DNA of 64,000 nucleotides from Nymphaea colorata (taxonomy: Eukaryota > Streptophyta > Magnoliopsida > Nymphaeales > Nymphaeaceae): contig NC_045140.1 in assembly GCF_008831285.2 (NCBI RefSeq), positions 6,568,505 to 6,632,504 on the forward strand, given 5' to 3'. Below the pieces are notes generated by a model. It was not told where the DNA came from. It saw nothing but the letters and a program-made list of their open reading frames with translations, and did no database searches. Shown piece by piece: positions 12,706 to 25,221 of this stretch. The translations under genes and the position numbers were made by a program. Within the stretch, counting starts at the first letter, position 1. Each line of letters starts with the position of its first letter.

Positions 12706-12800
12706 CGAGTTGGACTTGATCTAGAGGTAGTTATCTTGACAAGCTTTAACAAGCTTCCCCTCACCTCTCCAAGGTGGCTTACCTATCAAGCCATGTCGCT
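12706..12800 (-). mobile_element. SINE-like fragment, minus strand
   Basis: Read on the minus strand it starts GCGACATGGCTTGATAGGTAAGCC, like the head of a tRNA-derived SINE with an A-box-like stretch. It continues into a tail ending AGATCAAGTCCAACTC. The box B part present in the copy at 22862-23000 is missing. Confidence 0.4.
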
Positions 12801-12944
12801 TTTTTAAAGCAAAAGGAGAAAACCCTGAGATTGTGTTCTCTATGCTACCCGTATGTAGCAAGTGTACACCGGATGTGAACTCTACTACCAATATGCACAT
12901 TTACTTTCATTCTCAAATATTGAATATGCATGTGCGTGAGATTA

Positions 12945-13225
12945 CAAGTAAGTATGAAATAACAAATAAGTATGGGATAATGTTTATAAGATAATGAGAT
13001 AACGGACGGATAGATGCATGCGATAAACATAGATATGAGATAATGTTTATGAGATAACGAGATAACAGACATATGTATGAGATAACACTAAACATAACTA
13101 TAAGATATTATTTAAAAGGTAATAAAATATTTATGAGATTATAAAATAAGGGAAGGATGTATGAGATATAAACATAAGTTTGAGATAATGTTTATGATAT
13201 AATAAAATATTTACGAGGTAATGAA
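12945..13225 (+). repeat. Degenerate minisatellite, GAGATAA-rich
   Basis: The block GAGATAATGTTTATGAGATAA recurs with variation about every 60-90 bp (12975, 13036, 13181 and others). No open frame and no gene are present. Confidence 0.65.
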
Positions 13226-14184
13226 ATAACACTATGAAAGAGGCAAAAAAACGAAAACAATTTTTTACTACTTAAAAGGGTATATTGGTAGTAAAGATAT
13301 GTATATATGGACTGACAAATTTTACTTTTATCGAATCCTCAAATCTTCTTTTTGTGGTTTTTTTTTCTCTTTACAAAAAATTTCTTTTCGTATTAATCAT
13401 TGGAATATTTTGTTTAGGATGGCGCATGAAATTACATATACAAACACGGCATATATAACCAGCTTTAGAAAACCCTGGCCTCACACAAGTTGGTGTACAG
13501 GGAAATGGCGTTGGCTGTCAGACTGGTCACCATGTTCAATTCTGATTGATGTCCATCAAGAGGAATTTGAATATAAGTCTTGAGGTCAGTCATCGAGAAA
13601 GGATTTTACGGCCGCCACTCTATAATTCATGCATCTCTTAAACAAAAGATACCATATACTTGATTTGATCTGAAATACTTAAAATCTAACATCTCATATC
13701 TCCTTAAACCTGAGATAATTAAACACACCTTATAAGTTTTGTTTGAAGTAAAACACATCATAAGTTTTTGTTTAACTTCAAAAGTACAACCAATTAATTT
13801 GAGCTTGAGTAAGGAGCATTAGCCGACTCCTAATTTATTTGGGGGAAACCATCCTAGATTAAGAGATTTTATCGCTTGTTCGGGTGTGAAAGTCTCAAGG
13901 CTAACTCCTATAAGTTCTAAGGGCATAGTTGGTCAAAATGAAAGATGCATAGGCAGCAGGTCCTTGTTTTGATTCCTGTAAATACTACTCCCCCTGGTGG
14001 TGTGGGGGGGGGAAGAGAATGCTTTCACGGGAGTAGAAGACCGCGGCTGCCCACCTAAGCTTCAGCGCAGACCCTGAAAGGTAGGAGGAAGAGGGGCTTT
14101 TATATTCTCTTTTCAGAATGGTAGTTTGTTAACCTCCCACTTAGCCGAAATGCCGATACAACAACCACAACCTACCCTGCCATT

Positions 14185-14684
14185 TAAAATTCATAAAGAT
14201 TTTTTAAAATTTTAGGAAAATGTTTTAAGTTTTATATGCATTCAAAAGTCGATCCAAGCGAATCAGGTGTATGGGGTCCAATTCAAAATCCAAATGACTG
14301 GTTGGATCAGATCTGAAAAAGGGTTTGCGAGGGGGAACTGCTCAAATATTGGATCTAATTATGATTCTATTATAAAACCAACTCACTAATCGGATGCACG
14401 ATGAATAGCTACGGGTTAAACTTAAAACCTTCAATAAAATTCATAAAGATTTTTTAAAATTTTAGGAAAATGTTTTAAGTTTTATATGCATTCAAAAGTC
14501 GATCCAAGCGAATCAGGTGTATGGGGTCCAATTCAAAATCCAAATGACTGGTTGGATCAGATCTGAAAAAGGGTTTGCGAGGGGGAACTGCTCAAATATT
14601 GGATCTAATTATGATTCTATTATAAAACCAACTCACTAATCGGATGCACGATGAATAGCTACGGGTTAAACTTAAAACCTTCAA
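14185..14684 (+). repeat. Identical 250-bp tandem duplication
   Basis: Positions 14185-14434 and 14435-14684 are identical over every base I compared. A diverged single copy of the same sequence is at about 31350-31515. Confidence 0.97.
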
Positions 14685-17600
14685 GCCACATTTGTTTACC
14701 ACAAAGTTGAGATCCGATCACTATGATATTTAAGCCCATTCAGCAGTGGGAATAATCTGTTATTATCGTATTAATCTGCACCAATTTAGACACTGTTGCA
14801 TACGTTGTCCTTTTAAGAGGCTTTTTTTTACAGCAATAACAGTTTGTTATTGTTTCATAAATCTATCGTAAAGATTATGGCAGATTTGTAGAATGGTCAA
14901 ACTTCAAATTCACGGTTTTAACAATTAACATGCAGCGTGAATCTATTAAAATCTAATGTTTATTAAGATAGTGGATTTCATTTATCATGGATTTGAAATC
15001 CCCTAATAGAGGAAGCAATAGGTGGTTCAAAGAGTTTGTATTAGCTTAATGTAAAGTCATCTTAGGAGAATTTTTAATGTAAAGTTCTTTTAATTTTCAA
15101 AACACAGAAATTGTGGTAAATAGATGCTCGGAAATAAACGTCAAGGAGGGTAGGGATTATATGCCGCTCCAATATGTGTTCAAATTCCTCAAGGAGCTGC
15201 TAGGAGATTGGCAATTCACAGTTATTTTACAAATAACCGGTTTATATAGAGAATTTTTTTCTTTTTTTACATGTTCAACCTTAACATATCTGCAGTTCAC
15301 TTCGTATGGGATGTCATTTCTTAAATCAAATAGTTTTTTTTAATATATATTTATTTTGAAGTGGTTCACTCCAAATTGTGTCCCTATGATTGAAGTTGTT
15401 AGGTCACACAATTAGGTACTAAGCAAATTTTAATTTTTAAAGTATGTTGAATAGGCCTGGCCTCATAAGAGTCGGGCTCAAGCCGGCCCACAGCTCGAAA
15501 CCTGAGCCTGGGCTCAGCTAGGTTGCAATAAAGAAATATTCTTTTAAAATATAAAGTAAAAAATTAATATAAAATATATATTTAATAATAATATATATAT
15601 CATCATTAAAATAATATTAAAAAATATATCTATTCGAACCGATATGTTATCAGGCTCGATCGAGCTAGGTACTCGGTACCCATCGGGAACTTAGTCCAAT
15701 ACTCAGCCTTCATGTTGAAGCAGCCGTTCCCTCTCTCCCTATACCTCTCAGGCCCAAGCAGCATCTAGGCTTGAGATAGAGTGATGCCATGCTCTACAAG
15801 AATAATGCTTATATGAATAAAACAGAATACATATATTATCATTAAGGCTGAGCACTGGGCCAGGCCGCCAGTGGTACCTAATACCCACCCCGATTGGGGT
15901 TCGAGCCCATGCTCGGAAAAAAGGGCTGGGCCAGCTTGATAATTTATTATAATACTTATATGAATAAAACACAAGACATATTATCAATAAGGATGGGCAC
16001 TGGGCCAGGTCGCCAGTGGTACTCAATACCCACCCCGATTGGGGCTCGGGCCCATGCTCGGAAAAATGGGCTGGGCCAGCCCGATAATTTATTGGGTCGG
16101 CCCGAGTGGGCCGGATATATTTTTTTAAGTTTTATTAATATATATATATATATATATATTATTTTATTTGTATTAAAAAATATATTTTTTAATTTAATCG
16201 AGTCGGACCCGAGCTTGAGTTTTAATAGTTGGGCCAAGCTCAGGCCCAAGTTTCGGGTGTCGGGCAGGCTTAATTGTCAACATGTTGTTAGCTCCACCAG
16301 ATTTGCTGCTCTCCTTGAAGGACATCAAATTGAAAGACTTTGTATCAAGTTTATCACTATCTATTGTCTTGAGCTTCAACTTTCAACTTTGGTAGTTCAA
16401 TTTTTTAAAAAAAATAAAAACTAAAGAGAAAAACCTTTGCCATGAAATACTATTGAGAGAAAAGGGAAAAGGGGGAAATGGGTGGAGTAGAAAGCAATGA
16501 ACACCATACAAATGGGTATTTCTTTTCTTACAATTACGAATGAGTTGGTAGATTGGGATTCGAGTAAGTAAAATGGAAGCTTCAATATCGGAGAAGTAAG
16601 TTGGCAAAAATTGCATTGAAGTCAAACCTCTCGAGCCGGGTGGTTAAGTATTGCTGGTGGAGTAATAACAGAAGGAACGCCGCTCCTGTTCACACTTACA
16701 ATCAGCCGCTCTCAAGTCGGCGAGGGCTTAGGAATGAGCCGCTGGTGTTGAACTCGGCCGGAGAGACCAACCCAAATCCAGAGAAGCATGTTCTTGATAT
16801 CCTTATATCTGAGATCCAAAATCCTAACTGAAATCCTTGATATACTGAGATAAACATACGTTGGATTTCACCACTATTAACAATAAGAATCTGTGACCTC
16901 TAATATGCGACTAAATCCTCAATCTAGGGTGTGTTTGATTACCCATAATCTAAAATCCTTAGAATAATTTGAGAATTGTGGATTTAAAATAAGACTCTCC
17001 TCCCTTTACAATTTCTCAATGCAAAAGGGCAAAATAAGGATTTCAAGTATGGATCTTACGTTTGACCTGAAATTGTTAAGTATAGGGCAAAATAAGGATT
17101 TCATCTCAAAATACAGAGTTGCAGCTTTTTCTAAAATTTATTTATTTTTTGATGTTGTGATGATTTTACGGACTTTTTGAGGGCATTAGGGCCCTCAAGA
17201 AGTGATGGAAATGCATAAATGAGAACTTCTTCCAAAAGAAGCATGGCATAATAAAAAATGCTAGAAATCTTCAATGGAATCTCTCTCTTAACAAATAACC
17301 CCATTTTTTATATTAAATATTCGTCAATTAAATTTTAGTACACACGTAGCTGTATTAACTGTAGAATCATTGTCCAAAAAATTGATACTAAACTACTTAA
17401 AATAAGAGTACAACGATAGCAACATATAAAATTGCGTAACAAAAGTCCATTTTCTTGGCATAATGTCAAAGAAGTCCTTGTTAAATAAATGAAAAACAAA
17501 TGTAAAAATTAAGCAATTGGTTTAAATTGCTAAGATTTTTTTTTTGAATCTTCTACATTTTCTATCATGTAAAGACGAATTTTTTAGGGTGATATTTATT

Positions 17601-18360
17601 AGGGTATGAGCTAGATGGGGTTGAACTTGTTCGCATAAGCCGACTTAGATCGGGCTTTTGATGAGCCAATGAAAAGTTGCGGTGTTAGTTGGCCAACTCT
17701 ATTTGGTAGGTTTGATTAGGAACCACACAAAAATTAAATTTTAAGAAATTTTTTGCTCCTGAATTTGGAAAACAGAACTTAGGTTGATGGATTTGATACA
17801 TGCCTATATACATTTCCTAAAAAGTGCTTCATGGAGTTGGGTTGGAAAGATGAGTGTTTCATCTTGCCGCCCAACAAGAAAGAAGAAGTCCTCACCCTTC
17901 CTTTTTGTGGTGATCACGTCATCTATCAACACCAACATGTGTTCCCTTGGTTTTTCTAAGCCCTAAGACAAGTCACAATTATATAAAGTACAAAAAAAAT
18001 AATAAAAAATTGTGTACCATGTGATTCTTGACTGCCTTGCCATTATGGGGGTTTTGATTACCTTGAATCTTAAGTTGTAAGGTGTGGTCTTAGACGAGCT
18101 CTGTCTTAAATTCATAGTTTTAGCAAATTAAATTATCAAGATATAAGAAGAACCATGTATAATTGTATTTGAGATCTTTGATTTCTCGGGTATATTACTT
18201 CAAAGCTACAAAGTTCATGAATATGCAAGGATTACAAAGCCATATGTAACACATCTCTACTTCAAATTTAAAAATCTTAAGATGTAAGGACTAGAAATTC
18301 ATATATAACACATGAAATCTAAAACCGTAAGTTGTGTTCAAAAGACCCTTTCAAGAAATG
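14220..18360 (+). repeat. Segmental duplication, second block, copy 1
   Basis: This matches about 31345-33700 in the same order. Anchors are 16500-16660 with 31615-31760, 16927-16985 with 32217-32275, 17370-17450 with 32650-32720, and 18060-18340 with 33360-33680. Copy 1 has extra insertions, including 15440-16290. No gene is recognised in it. Confidence 0.8.
15449..16290. repeat. GC-rich GGGCTCGGGCCC-type repeat cluster
   Basis: It contains two imperfect direct copies of about 150 bp (15801-15950 and 15951-16095), each with CACTGGGCCAGG, TACCCACCCCGATTGGGG and CATGCTCGGAAAAA. Similar GGGCTC/GGCCC words flank them, and there is a (TA)n run at 16138-16159. Such clusters are usual in non-autonomous plant transposons; the superfamily is not determined. 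The open frames across it are repeat artefacts. Confidence 0.7.
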
Positions 18361-21300
18361 GTGTTATGTGAAAATCATGTTTTGTGACAAGCTAGTTTCT
18401 TAACCAGTTTTTAAAACTTAGATTGTGTGGTTAGATTACAGGGGGACAAAATGGTGTTTCACAAATTCAGTCTTGTTTATAATCCAAACACGACTTCATT
18501 ATTTGGCCAACAAAACGACGCTTAAGAGTACCCTAAAAACCACCAAGATACGGTATCAAGCTTGAATCTTCGATCAGAGGCTATCAAACACCATTGCAAA
18601 AGATGGAGACCTGGCTTGAAAGCATTATTTGCTTGTGGGAAAGTAGATCAAGCCGTAAAAAAATGTTGTAGTGCCTCATGTGGTTGAGGTCTTCAAAAAT
18701 AAAGAAGCGAATGAAAATTTTGACATGTAATTTAAATTTTGATGAAGATGATGGAAATGATGCAATTAAATTATCTAAACTGCAAAAAGGAAAATGAGTA
18801 GATAACTTTGTTGTCAACAATGAACTTAAGTTTACAAATTTGAAGCAACGGAATTTAAAAATCAGATTGACAAACAAATAAGACAAAAAATGTGTGCAGC
18901 TATTTCAAGATTTTTTTTATCATATTGCAATTGCTTTCAATGTTGTTAATTTTCCCTTATTTTAGTAAAATGTTATATGAAATCGGTAAAACTGAACCTT
19001 ATTTGAAACCCCCGAGTAGAAAGAAAATTGCATAAAATTTTTAGATGAAGAGATAATTACTGAATTGTTTTAAAGAAACATGGGCTTTGACTGGATGCAC
19101 AAAAATGGTTGATGGCTGGAATGACAATAAAAGTAAAACATTAATCAATTTTTTTGTAAAGTAATGTCTTGCCTCTATGGGAGTTTTGATTACCTTGAAT
19201 CTTAAGTTTTAAGGTAAGCTCTCAGACGATATTTGTCTTAAATTCATAGTTTTAGCAAATTAAATTATTAAGATATAAGAAGAACCATGTATAATTGTAT
19301 TCGAGATCTTTGATTTCTCTGGTATATTACTTCAAAGCTATAAAGTTCATGAAGAAGCAAGGATTACAAAGTCATGTGTAACTTGTATATGATCTAAAGA
19401 TTTGGAATCTGAGATCTCAAGTCCATGGATTTGAGACTTTCAATATATCATATATCTCTACTTCAAATTTATAAATTTTAAGATGTAAGGATTAGAAATT
19501 CATATGTAACACATGAAAATCTTGAACCTTAAGTTGTGTTTGCAAGACCCTTTCAAGAAATGATGTTACATGAAAATCATGTTTTGTGACAAGCTAGTTT
19601 CTTAACCAGTTTTTAAAACTTAGATTGTGTGGTTAGATTACAGGGGGACAAAATGGTGTTTCACAAATTCAGTCTTGTTTATAATCTAAACACGACTTCA
19701 TTATTTGGCCAATAAAACGACGCTTAACAGTACCCTAAAAAACACCTTTAAAATATAAGATACCAAGATACGGTATCAAGCTTGAATCTTAGATCAGACG
19801 ATATCAAACATATCTTAAATTCTCAAAAGGCAAAAATTATAAATTCATGCATATAATTTGATATCAAACAAAATTGGAAAAGATAGAGACCCTGCTTGAA
19901 GCATTATCTATCTATTGATAAAAAGAAAGAAAAGAGTCAGATGTTCATTTGTTAAAAAGAGATGTCTCGTGGCATTAATAAGATGGAACAACATCTTGCC
20001 CATATAATGTGGGAAAGTAGATCAAGCGGTAAAAAAAATGTTGTAGGGTCTCATGTGGTTGAGGGCTTCAAAAATGGAGAAGTGAAAGAAAATTTTGACG
20101 ACATATGACTTAAATTTTGATGAAGATGATGAAAATGATGCAATTAAATTATCTAAACTACAAAAAGGAAAATGAATAGACAACTTTGTTGTCAACAATG
20201 AACTTAAGTTTACAAATTTGAAGCAACTGAATTTAAAAATCAGATTGACAAACAAATAAGACAAAAAATATGTGCAGCTATTTTAAGATTTTTTTTATCA
20301 TATTGCAATTCCTTTCAATGTAGCTAATTTCTCGTATTTTAGTAAAATGTTATGTGAAATAGGTAAAACTGGACCTTATTTGAAAGACCCGAGTAGAAAC
20401 AAAATTGCATAAAATGTTTAGATGAAGAGACAAGAAATATTAATACATTACTCAAACATTTCAAAGAAACATGGGCTTTGACTGGATGCACAAAAATGGT
20501 TGATGGCTGGAATGACAATAAAAGTAAAACATTAATCAATTTTTTTGTAAAGTAACGTCTTGCCTTTATGGGGGTTTTGATTACCTTGAATCTTAAGTTT
20601 TAAGGTAAGGTCTCAAAAGAGATCTGAATTAAATTTATAGTTTTAGCAAATTAAATTATTAAGATCTAAGAAGAACCATGTATAATTGTATTCGAGATCT
20701 TTAATTTCTCTGGTATATTACTTCAAAGCTATAAAGTTCATGAAGATGCAAGGATTACAAAGTCGTGTGTAACCTGTCTATGATCTAAAGACTTGGAATC
20801 TGAGGTCTCAAGTCCATGGATTTGAGACTTTCAATATATCATATCTCTCTACTTCAAATTTATAAATTTTAAGATGTAAGGATTAGAAATTCATATGTAA
20901 CACATGAAAACCTAAAACCTTAAGTTGTGTTTGCAAGACCCTTTCAAAAAATGATGTTATGTGAAAACCATGTTTTGTGACAAGCTTGTTTCTTAATCAG
21001 TTTTTGAAACTTACTTACTTTGTGTAGTTAAATTACAGTGGGACAAAATGGTGTCTCACAAATTCAGTTTTGTTCATAATCCAAACATGTATTGATTATT
21101 TTACCAAAAATGATGCTTAAGAGTACCCCAAAAACCATCCTTAAATTCTAAGATACCAAGACATGGTATCAAACTCAAATCTTAGACCAGAGGCTGTCAA
21201 ACATATTTTAAATTCTCAAGAGGCAAAAATTATAAATTCATACATATAATTTGATGTCAAACACCATTGCAAAAGATAGAGACCCTCTGCATGTTGACAA

Positions 21301-21950
21301 CCAAAAAAAAAGGTCAAATGTTCATTTTGATAGAAAAAGATGTATGGTGGCATTAATAAGATGAAACAACTTTTTGCCCATATACAAGGGGAAGTTGAAC
21401 CCTATGGAAAAAAAAGATCAAGCCATAAAAAAAAAATCTTGCAGTGTCTCATGTGGTTGAGGGCTTCTAAAATGAGGAAGTGAGAGAAAAAATTGACAAC
21501 ATATTATTTAAGTTCCGATTGAAGATGATGAAAATGATGCAATTAAATTATCTAAACTGCAAAAAGGAAAATGAGTAGATAACTTTGTTGTCAACAATGA
21601 ACTTAAGTTTACAAATTTGAAGCAACTGAATTTAAAAGATCAAATTGACATATAAATAAGACAAAAAAATGTGTCCAACAATTTCAAGATTTTCTTTATG
21701 ATATTGCAATTACTTCCAATGTGGCTAATTTCCCTTATTTTAGTAAAACACTATGTGAAATTGGTAAAACTTGACCTTACTTGAAACCCCAAGTAGAAAG
21801 AAAATTGCAGAAAAAATTTTAGATGAAGAGACAAGAAATATTAATACATTACTAAAAAGTTTCAAAGAAACATGGGCTTTGATTGGATGCACAAAAATGG
21901 TTGAAGGCTGGAATGACAATTAAAGTAAAACGTTAATCAATTATTTAGTT
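18036..21950 (+). repeat. Tandem triplication of the 5' half of a hAT element
   Basis: Units start near 18036, 19169 and 20560 with the words TATGGG-GTTTTGATTACCTTGAATCTTAAG. Unit 2 is about 1391 bp; unit 1 is shorter by deletions. Each unit has about 0.6-0.9 kb of non-coding sequence followed by a transposase piece ending TTAATCAATTTTTTTGTAAAG. Only the third unit runs on into the rest of the transposase. A fourth, diverged start is near 33350. Confidence 0.9.
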
Positions 21951-22330
21951 TATTGATCCAAAGAACTATATTTTTGAAGTCTATTGATGCATCAAGTATT
22001 GTGAAAGATGCAAATTATTTGTTTAAGATATTAAGGCAAGTTGTGATAGAAGTTGGCCAGGAGAATGTCGTATAGGTAACTACCACTACTTAGTATTCAT
22101 TATTCTTAAATGTTCAAGTATTTCTACTTTTCAAATTATAAACTTATAACTTTTGTATGACACATTCTTTATAGGTTATAAGTGACAATGCTGCCAATTT
22201 TGTAGTCACAAGAAAACTGTTAGATACATAATATAATTTGTTTTGGACTCCATGCAATGTTCCTTCTATCTTATTATTGAGGACATTGAAAAACTAACTA
22301 AAATGAAGAATTGTATATCTAAAGCAATGA
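18590..22330 (+). pseudogene. Dead hAT-superfamily transposase (DUF659 type), repeated 5' parts
   Basis: Each tandem unit encodes a broken N-terminal to DUF659 stretch (about 18640-19150, 19960-20550 and 21350-21940). Readable pieces are C-AI--FFY--AIAFNVVNFP-F, PSRKKIA, FLDEEI, and ETWALTGCTKMVDGWNDNKSKTLIN. After unit 3 the frame continues FLKSIDASSIVKDANYLF, an intron-like gap at 22076-22174, then VISDNAANFVVTRKLL and FWTPCN, which follows the usual order of plant hAT transposases. Stops and frameshifts are frequent, so no active protein is made. The C-terminal dimerisation region is not found. Confidence 0.85.
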
Positions 22331-22504
22331 GAGTAAGCAGATTTATATATAACTATACTTTGTTGTTTCATATTATGAGAAATTCTTTTTTGGTCCAGTG
22401 AAAACAAGGTTTTGCAACAAATTTCATTTTGCTTCAGACTTTACTAGAAAGCAAAAATAGTTTGAGAAAGATATTTGTATCTTACAAATATTTAGGCCAG
22501 AGAA

Positions 22505-22690
22505 TTAGTGGTGGAGGCACTTGTGGGTGAGTGTAGGCAATCGCCAACATAAAGCCTCCAAATTTGCATACTCATATATTAATTCTTCATAAAGATCTAC
22601 TTATTTCGATATGTTTGCCCTTTAAAACTAAGTGGCAGTTTAAAGTATGAGTCTCACTTAGCCCTAGAAATTTCTAGCTCTTTGCCGCTG
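22505..22690. mobile_element. hAT-type MITE, ~186 bp
   Basis: The left end is AGTGGTGGAGGCAC and the right end CTAGCTCTTTGCCGCT. The body matches the copy at 27544-27731, including CATA--TTGGTTCTTCATA-like text and AGCCC-AGAAATTTCTAG. Confidence 0.5.
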
Positions 22691-22861
22691 CTCAGCACCA
22701 CTATTTTTGCATATTCTTGCTTGCTAAGCTATGTTATAGGTCCTTGCTGCTCAGCCTTGTGGTTAGTTCATGCCCATATGAAATCACTTAAGTGAAAAAA
22801 CTAATACGTTGTAGCTTTAGCCAAATATTATTACCATCATCTACACTCATGGGTGCAAATC

Positions 22862-23000
22862 GATGAGTTCGACTTGATCTAGCAGTGTTTGTCTTAACAA
22901 TCTTTTACAAGTTTCCCCTCAAGGTTTGTGTATGCAAGAAATGGGATTGAAACCCTAACCTTCTCACAAGGGAAGTGGTTACCTACTAAGGTATGTCGCT
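22862..23000 (-). mobile_element. tRNA-derived SINE-like element, minus strand
   Basis: Read on the minus strand from 23000 it starts GCGACATACC. An A-box-like stretch TACCTTAGTAGGTAACC is at 22977-22993, and a B-box-like GGGTTTCAATCCC is at 22943-22955. The tail includes AGATCAAGTCGAACTC. Related pieces are at 12706-12800 and near 29030-29085. Confidence 0.5.
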
Positions 23001-25221
23001 TTTATTTTCTCAAAGCAAAAGGAGAAAACCCTAGACCCAAAAATGTTGGTGTATGGGGAAAAGGCCTTGGTTGTCAGACTGGTGACCAGGTTTCAATTCC
23101 CATGGATGTCACTCAAGAGGATTGAACATAGGTCTTGAGGTCGGGGACAGGAGCAGGGATTTTGCAGCGGTCACTCTATAATCCATGCATCTTTCTAGAA
23201 AAAGATATATGCTTGATTTGATCTCAAATTCATAAAATATAAGATCTCATGTCGCCTTAAATCTGAGATTATTAATACACCTTATAAGCTCTTTCTCAAC
23301 TTCAAGAACTATGTCTAATTTGAGCTTCTGTATGGAGCAGTCGCCAACTCCCTATAAGGCTCTTTTTTTATTTATAGAAAGGCTGAGGATACCCCAAAGA
23401 GGCTGAAGCTCATTTTCTTTTATCCCTACTCTCAGGGTCCAGAAATGCTTTGGGACCTGTGTGAGGTGCCGGACACTATCAACTGGAGTGTTATCCATCC
23501 ACTGTTTGCAGTCCAGAAGAATAACACTCACAAGAATCAAACTGACAATCAGACTTTCATCGGGCAATCTAACAATCTGACAATCAGAAACAAACTGACA
23601 ATCTGACAAGCAACACTGCACCCTCCCAAAAAATCTATCACAGATTAAGAGACTTCATTGCTTACTAAGGTGTAAAAGTCTCAAGGCCAACCTCTGGAAG
23701 GTTCTAACCGTGAATGCCTATTGTTCAATAACCACTGCCTACCCTGAAATTAATAATCCATAAGGGTTTTCTGTAGAGTTGATAGAAAAATGCATTTTTA
23801 CGCTTCAAGAGGAAATTCCAAATTGGATTAATTACAGAAAAAAAAGGAGAAATTTTCAATACAATTTTTTTTCCATTTCTTAATGATTAGAAAACTCGAT
23901 TAGAGAGGGTGACCTGGTCAAAAAACTGGCTTTGAAAGCAAAACTGTTTTTGAGGTGTCAACCAAATGCTCTCAAAAGTCTAAAATCTGATTATTAATGT
24001 CCGATCTGCTAGACATTTCTAGCTCTGGTGGCTAAATGGGTAAAGGCAGCCGTTATTTGAAGCCTCAATAACCTGGTTTTTTATTAAAGTGTTGTAAATG
24101 AGTCCTTAAAGTTGAAGACTATTGATCCCTAAGAAAATGACTCTTAAAAAAAAAGTCTCAACTCAATGAAATGCTTATAGGGTGTTTCCAGAGAACACTA
24201 TGTTCTTATAACTATGGGTAGTGTTTAATTGTTGAATTTAGAAGCAACGTCCATAATCAGATCATTATTCTTGAAACAAAAACATATTTAAGACACTATT
24301 CTAAGAACACGATGTTCTTTTTACTGAATGCCCTCTTACGGACATATTTATTGACAATAAGGTGTGTCACTTGCGTCAAAAATGAGCTTGATAAAATGGC
24401 CTTCTAACTCTATTGCTAATATGGCATCTTCCGTTGAAAGAGTCAAGTTTTGGTACTTGCTTGAATCAAACGCCACAGTAGCCCTAATATGCTACCGCTG
24501 CCTCCTTTTTCTTAGCTCATGTTCATGTTCATTGAAACACCATGCCAAAGCTTTTGTCCCTTTGCTGTGTTTGATTGGGGAAATGCTACTTGGATACTCA
24601 GATCCAAGATATATGGGTCATTTAGACCAGTAGTACTGGTGGCCCACACCTGCCCTTCTAAAATCTCATTGGAATTGAGACTGGGCTCGAGTCTAGCCAC
24701 ATGCAATGCCCACAATTTGACCTGGTTTAATGACTCTAGTGCCTTTTCGCCAATGAATCTTCTGTTGGCCACCGACTTAGATTAGATCGAAAGTTTTCAC
24801 CAATCCTTTAAAAGTTGTTTGGCAGCAAGGACACTATTTAAAAGTTGTTTGGCAGCAACATGTTGTAATGTTCCAAGTGGCCGATATTCTTAGGGTTGGC
24901 CTGAGTCGACTTATTCGAATCAAATCGCCAACAAACCGATTTGATTGGCCGCCGGTGGATTCAAAGGTGACACTGCCTCATGTGGTAATGCTAAGATTAA
25001 TGAACCTTGAATCCTCTAGTATCCTGTGTTTGCAGCAGCTTATATTTTCCAGCCAGGCCCTCACCGGCCAAGAAGGGGTCCGTGCCTTAGCTGGCTATGT
25101 GTTTGGGGCACAAACACGGGTGTGTTTTTGGTGCTCGAGAAGACACAAATATCCCAAGGCGGTATGTTAAGGAAGCCACTCTATAAGAACAAGATGGGAA
25201 CACCAAAAAGATAAATCCCCA

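Larger units (their letters stand above)
5470..12760 (+). repeat. Segmental duplication, copy 1 (oxidoreductase introns and exons)
   Basis: Most of this block is found again in the same order and orientation at about 23920-29090, with gaps. Clear anchors are 5470-5570 with 23920-24030, 7835-8000 with 24195-24340, 9600-9700 with 25220-25320, and 12335-12420 with 28625-28690. Exon 1 and the promoter lie outside the duplicated block. Boundaries are approximate. Confidence 0.85.
22500..23780 (+). repeat. Extra partial copy of the 12.12-14.2 kb block
   Basis: MITE, SINE-like and flanking text occur in the same order as at 12120-14200, for example GGAGAAAACCCT, TTGGTGTA-GGG, TGTCAGACTGGT and CCTACCCTG. 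Its right edge abuts the start of the next duplicate near 23.8 kb. Confidence 0.7.

Noticed and set aside
15894-16424. 176-codon open frame
   Set aside because: It runs through the two direct GC-rich repeat copies and a TA microsatellite, and the antisense strand is equally open there. It is a repeat by-product.
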